6,346 nt of DNA, from positions 1 to 6,346 of the forward strand of contig BNTP01000124.1 of assembly GCA_025996695.1 (NCBI GenBank), written 5' to 3'. A program made the translations under genes and the position numbers. This DNA comes from Bacteroidia bacterium (GTDB lineage Bacteria > Bacteroidota > Bacteroidia > Bacteroidales > Azobacteroidaceae). Below the pieces are notes generated by a model. The model was not told the DNA's origin. It did no database searches and saw only the letters and a list, made by a program, of their open reading frames with translations. This document shows, piece after piece, positions 5,048 to 6,346 of this stretch (positions within the stretch are counted from its first letter, which is position 1; the number at the start of each line of letters is the position of its first letter).

Positions 5048-5127
5048 GTCCCGCAGGGATGGAATGTGCAATACCGGGGCTTCGGCGACACCCGCCGGCG
5101 GTTACACACATTTTGTCCCAGCGGGAC
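5048..5127. repeat. 80-bp imperfect inverted repeat, probably an intergenic repeat family
   Basis: Nested pairs close on each other: GTCCCGC (5048-5054) with GCGGGAC (5121-5127), AATGTG (5063-5068) with CACATT (5107-5112), and ACCG with CGGT around a GC-rich centre containing the palindrome CGCCGGCG. The right end also folds on itself as GTCCC-AGC-GGGAC. Layout and composition fit a non-autonomous intergenic repeat of the kind common in Bacteroidales; no other copy lies in the window. Confidence 0.5.
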
Positions 5128-5229
5128 TGTGAAAATGATATTACTCTTCTCATACAATTCTCTGTCGTGACAAAAAGGGATTTTTGTCGTGCACCCTCGG
5201 GAACTCACGTACGGTTCTTTTATTTATCG

Positions 5230-5262
5230 AAAAAAAAGCACCGACTCTCAACAAGTCAGTGC
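5230..5262 (-). terminator. Intrinsic terminator of the surface-protein gene
   Basis: Read on the minus strand, GCAC-A/T-AGTC style arms form a stem (GCACTGACT paired with AGTCGGTGC, one mismatch, seven-base loop) followed by eight T (positions 5237-5230 as A on the plus strand). It ends transcripts coming from the gene whose stop codon is at 5420-5418. Confidence 0.8.
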
Positions 5263-5296
5263 TTCCTTTCATAGTTACGGTTTATTTTTTTCTCAT

Positions 5297-5331
5297 CCTG
5301 ATAGGGGTTTCCTCGGGAAACCCCTATCGGG
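5297..5331. repeat. 16-bp hairpin downstream of the surface-protein gene
   Basis: GATAGGGGTTTCC (5300-5312) and GGAAACCCCTATC (5316-5328) are perfect complements around TCG, extended outward by two C-G pairs and one T-G wobble. Neither strand shows a full T run directly after it, so it is not a classical terminator. It lies between the surface-protein stop codon and the terminator at 5230-5262, so it would be part of that mRNA's 3' end. Confidence 0.65.
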
Positions 5332-5342
5332 TTTAGGCACGT

Positions 5343-5409
5343 CGCCTCATTAACCAGACGAGAGCCTGGATTTTGTACTACGACCGTGTTGACGTTAATC
5401 GTTGAGGCG
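5343..5409. repeat. Long-range stem beside the stop codon of the surface-protein gene
   Basis: CGCCTCA (5343-5349) pairs with TGAGGCG (5403-5409), and ATTAAC (5349-5354) can continue with GTTAAT (5394-5399) across a three-base bulge. The loop is about 40 bases. It begins nine bases after the stop codon in the direction of transcription and would fold in the 3' untranslated region. Confidence 0.4.
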
Positions 5410-5417
5410 GCAAGAGT

Positions 5418-6346
5418 TTATAAGCTACCGACGCATAGACCCCCAAAAGTTCCAACATCATCATTCCAATCAATAAAAAAATTCGCAAATTGCGGGTTAG
5501 CCCAGTTCACAGCAGTATAATGGCTTTGCCCGTAATCGCTTATCGTTCCTTGAGTTGTGTACGTTGTCCGAATATCCGCTAGCCATAATCTGGCGTCGGT
5601 TGATCCACCAGTGGAAAAAGGTTTATCCGACCCGTAATATACTGAGCGGATCCCAAGGGCCTCGGGGAGGGTTGCGAGATGCATTCCTTTATTTTGGCAC
5701 TGCGCCGCAGTTGGAGTCCATTGTTGGAGCGATGTGATTATTAAAATGCACGTTCGCCCATTGGCTACAACCGCATTAGGTCCAAATTTTAGCGCGCAGT
5801 CGTTATTGGTTGTTGTCAGGTTTAACGGCACTCGCGTAACCGAGTAAGCTCTTGACATCGCAGGAGATGCCGCACCGGCATAGTCGTCCGTCGCCAGCGG
5901 CACTCGGACGTCCAGGGATATGCTCCCTCCGTTCGTGTAAGTGGGGATTGGCCCTTCTGTTGACGTTGAACCAAAGCCGGCACTCCTGCCCGATGATATG
6001 GTTATCGTACCCGCGTTCGCCAAACTCCCAGCCGACCCAGTCGTATTCTGATTCAGCGTCGGCACATCACTGGCAACAATCGCGCGATAACTTGGAGCTC
6101 CGGCTGCGCCATTCGGCGCAGCAAGAAACGTCTTCGCTGTTTGTGAACCGCTTAACAAGTTGTATTGAGTCGTGGACATCAAACCATTAGCGCTTGCAGA
6201 GGCCAGAGCGCTTGGAATTGTCACATTATATGTAACCGCAGCCGTGATTCGACCCTTCGCATCCACCGTAAAGCTCGGCACAAAGATAAGAGATCCCCAT
6301 GTGGGTGTTCTATGTGCAGTTTCACCATAAGTGTTCGGAGTCACCG
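5418..6346 (-). CDS. Tail-fibre-like surface protein, C-terminal part (5' end outside window)
   Basis: The frame is open to the window edge, so the 308 residues seen are only the C-terminal part; the GTG at 6344 is just the first possible codon. Residues 1-40 (NTYGETA, then FVPSFTVDAKGRITAAV) and 44-105 (SALASASANGLMSTTQYNLLSG, KTFLAAPNGAAGAPSYRAIVASDVPTLNQNTTGSA) are the kind of repeat seen in phage tail fibres and in large Bacteroidota surface proteins. Residues about 205-308 form a separate domain with WTPTAAQCQNKGMHLATLPEAL, LWLAD, NWANPQF and a closing GGLCVGSL; Cys216 and Cys304 could form a disulfide. This resembles C-type-lectin-like or DUF1566/FISUMP-type ends, which usually close with a CVR-type motif. 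A binding or adhesion role, in a prophage or on the cell surface, is an inference. Neighbours give no other phage gene. The stop is followed by two stem structures and a strong terminator, so this is a natural 3' end. Confidence 0.65.
   Translation of the reverse strand, partial: VTPNTYGETAHRTPTWGSLIFVPSFTVDAKGRITAAVTYNVTIPSALASASANGLMSTTQYNLLSGSQTAKTFLAAPNGAAGAPSYRAIVASDVPTLNQNTTGSAGSLANAGTITISSGRSAGFGSTSTEGPIPTYTNGGSISLDVRVPLATDDYAGAASPAMSRAYSVTRVPLNLTTTNNDCALKFGPNAVVANGRTCILIITSLQQWTPTAAQCQNKGMHLATLPEALGIRSVYYGSDKPFSTGGSTDARLWLADIRTTYTTQGTISDYGQSHYTAVNWANPQFANFFIDWNDDVGTFGGLCVGSL

Larger units (their letters stand above)
4932..5417. other. 486-base stretch without a gene
   Basis: It holds the promoter of the TolC-family gene, an 80-bp imperfect inverted repeat (5048-5127), a small hairpin (GACAAAAA-GGGA-TTTTTGTC, 5169-5188), the terminator of the gene on the right (5230-5262), a second strong hairpin (5297-5331) and a long-range stem (5343-5409). 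A 104-codon rightward frame at 4960-5274 runs through these repeats and looks non-coding. Confidence 0.65.

Noticed and set aside
5164..5191. GTCGTG direct repeats around a hairpin as an attachment site or CRISPR-like unit
   Set aside because: Only two short copies exist, with a single small inverted repeat between them; no repeat-spacer pattern is present anywhere in the window.
4960..5274. 104-codon rightward open frame
   Set aside because: It starts inside the TolC-family promoter, reads through the 80-bp inverted repeat and ends inside the terminator of the neighbouring gene; no domain is visible.

Overview
The window looks like a piece of a Bacteroidota genome, probably Bacteroidales. 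The main evidence is five exact copies of the Bacteroidota -7 promoter box TAnnTTTG placed just upstream of transcription units (tag, trmD, tRNA-Gln, the TolC-family gene and the unit at 171), plus a sixth exact box at 1831 ahead of a damaged leader. The Gln tRNA also lacks an encoded CCA end, and the protein families fit this group. The genes are widely spaced, the intergenic regions are rich in hairpins and repeats, and two genes are clearly broken, so this is a repeat-rich genome that is losing genes.

Layout. 1-57: the first 19 codons of an unidentified minus-strand gene, with its promoter. 58-664: no protein gene; it holds a plus-strand promoter, a possible structured RNA ending in a strong UUCG-loop terminator (361-399), a 20-bp tandem duplication of the terminator's 3' arm, a MITE-like inverted repeat (420-491), a perfect 19-bp hairpin (603-645) and a 14-bp palindrome (648-661). 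665-1157: remnants of two genes, the last 69 codons of the RNA ligase gene rtcB, cut just after the position of its catalytic histidine, and a C-terminal piece of a COG3541-type nucleotidyltransferase. 1054-1635 (minus): intact tag, 3-methyladenine DNA glycosylase I. 1636-1984: no confident gene; promoters in both directions, a structured segment and a short orphan leader ORF. 1985-2335 (plus): an AT-rich DUF1801 gene that looks acquired. 2371-3066 (minus): trmD. 3219-3289 (plus): tRNA-Gln(TTG) with a canonical promoter and a possible terminator. 3435-4931 (minus): a TolC-family outer membrane efflux protein. 4932-5417: no gene; an 80-bp imperfect inverted repeat, a strong terminator for the gene on its right and two more stem structures. 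5418-6346 (minus, 5' end outside the window): the C-terminal part of a tail-fibre-like surface protein with a possible C-type-lectin-like end.

The genes do not form an operon. Each intact one has its own promoter, and their jobs are unrelated: alkylation repair, tRNA m1G37 methylation, a glutamine tRNA and envelope export. The only functional cluster is a dead one, the rtcB/nucleotidyltransferase pair, which suggests a lost RNA-repair locus. The least explained signals are the possible RNA at about 185-399, a 25/26-bp inverted dispersed repeat at 102-127 and 3347-3371, and the palindromes at the point where rtcB is cut. I saw no convincing undescribed system.
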